Shown here piece after piece: positions 63,450 through 64,000 of a DNA stretch of 64,000 bases; the stretch's first letter is position 1, and each line of letters starts with the position of its first letter. The notes beneath the pieces are model-generated. The model had not been told where the DNA came from and ran no database searches. It saw only the letters and a program-made list of their open reading frames with translations. Location of the stretch: NCBI GenBank assembly GCA_949285255.1, contig CASDXV010000005.1, positions 1 to 64,000 of the forward strand, written 5' to 3'. Position numbers and translations under genes: made by a program. The stretch comes from an uncultured bacterium (lineage in GTDB: Bacteria > Cyanobacteriota > Vampirovibrionia > Gastranaerophilales > Gastranaerophilaceae).

Positions 63450-64000
63450 ATGAGTAAGTTAATCAAATTCATACTGGCTTTGATATTGTTTTTTTGCGCT
63501 ACGTTTGGTACGCAAGCTGCTCCTGTTATAAAAATCACGGGTCTTGAGTTTGATAATTCGGATAATATGCTGATTATTCAGTCTGTAGGAACAATATTTC
63601 CTAAAACCCAGCAAACTCCCGAAGACAATGAAAAAAGCGCAAGAACACCGGAAAATGTCATTACCAAATGTTTTCTGACAAACCCTGATAGAGTTTTTGT
63701 CGATATTACAAATGCAGTTTTAGCGGGTAGTGCTAAAACTTATAATCTCAAAAACTCAAAAATCGACACGGTTAAAATATCTCAATTTTCAACCTCTCCA
63801 AACACTGTAAGGATTGTTTTTGAATACAATAAAAAATTTAACCCCGAGGATTTTTCAATTTACGCAAACGACAGACAAATAATGATTTTATTGTCAAAAA
63901 CTTTGCTTAGCAGTGAAAAATATAAAACAATCTACAACAACATGACATCAGGCGAGAGAAAGGCTGATATTTTTGAGGCTGCAACATATTCAAGTGAAAC
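63450..64000 (+). CDS. exported AMIN-domain protein, 3' end outside the window
   Basis: 183 codons are visible. A signal peptide (KFILALILFFCATFGTQA, cut near residue 23) is followed by an AMIN domain: KITGLEFDNSDNMLIIQS, then NPDRVFVDITNAVL, KISQFSTSPNTVRIVFEY and a final IMILLSK. AMIN domains bind peptidoglycan or target amidases and secretins to the cell wall or poles. Whether an amidase or a pilus secretin (PilQ) follows cannot be told. Cyanobacteria have many AMIN proteins. GAGGAG lies 2 nt before the ATG, which is close; ATGAGTAAG is still the best start because the signal peptide follows directly. Confidence 0.85.
   Translation, partial: MSKLIKFILALILFFCATFGTQAAPVIKITGLEFDNSDNMLIIQSVGTIFPKTQQTPEDNEKSARTPENVITKCFLTNPDRVFVDITNAVLAGSAKTYNLKNSKIDTVKISQFSTSPNTVRIVFEYNKKFNPEDFSIYANDRQIMILLSKTLLSSEKYKTIYNNMTSGERKADIFEAATYSSE

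Noticed and set aside
63103-63453. 116-codon plus-strand frame before the AMIN gene
   Set aside because: It begins at TTG, has no ribosome site, runs across the AMIN gene's promoter and start, and has no recognisable domain.

Overview
The window is a low-GC bacterial chromosome segment, densely coded on both strands. Several traits together point to a non-photosynthetic relative of Cyanobacteria (Melainabacteria/Vampirovibrionia, Gastranaerophilales-like). These are an F-type ATP synthase operon in cyanobacterial order (a-c-b'-b-delta-alpha-gamma, with no beta or epsilon here) with two b-type subunits, an AMIN-domain exported protein at the right edge, a short S1 protein, and a very large glycine-rich prepilin-like protein. 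The taxonomy is inference from gene content. No tRNA, rRNA, CRISPR array, insertion sequence or prophage was seen.

Layout. 1-4.4 kb: the end of a diguanylate cyclase, a LexA/CI-type repressor facing a giant glycine-rich pseudopilin across an inverted-repeat-rich promoter, then a duplicated 43-bp intergenic repeat. 4.4-13.8 kb: alpha-glucan phosphorylase, lysS, a membrane-anchored hypothetical protein, a Xer recombinase, ftsZ, GDP-fucose synthase and glnA. 13.9-18.8 kb: the partial atp operon (minus strand). 19.2-27.7 kb: a two-component pair heading a flagellar basal-body/export operon (flgB flgC fliE fliF fliG fliH fliI). 27.7-30.8 kb: an S1-domain protein and a tandem pair of WYL-type regulators.

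30.8-40.6 kb: a chemosensory locus. The minus-strand operon encodes an MCP without a sensor domain, a CheA-CheW-REC hybrid kinase, a Ppx/GppA-type HD protein and a TPR protein. Divergent from it are a REC protein with a degenerate GGDEF domain and a double-CheW protein, next to a Maf-type flagellin glycosyltransferase. No cheR, cheB or stand-alone cheY is present. 40.7-46.9 kb: exported hypotheticals, lspA, an rluD-type synthase, a LapA-domain protein and the TrkH/TrkA potassium system. 47-53.3 kb: gyrB, a kinase-fold hypothetical protein, comM and a thioredoxin/CcdA pair. 53.3-64 kb: groES-groEL, a hypothetical protein behind a very strong promoter, hom-thrC, gltX, a secD-secF-HTH/zinc-ribbon operon, a 0.5-kb gap, and the start of an AMIN-domain gene.

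How the genes fit together: flagellar genes, a chemosensory array, the Maf transferase and a c-di-GMP enzyme describe a motile cell. The pilin-like protein and its neighbouring repressor suggest a separately controlled surface structure. Many genes are tightly coupled, with overlapping starts and stops and TTG starts. A few (xerD, the fucose synthase gene, comM) have a TATAAT-like box only 6-7 nt before the start codon, which suggests leaderless mRNAs.
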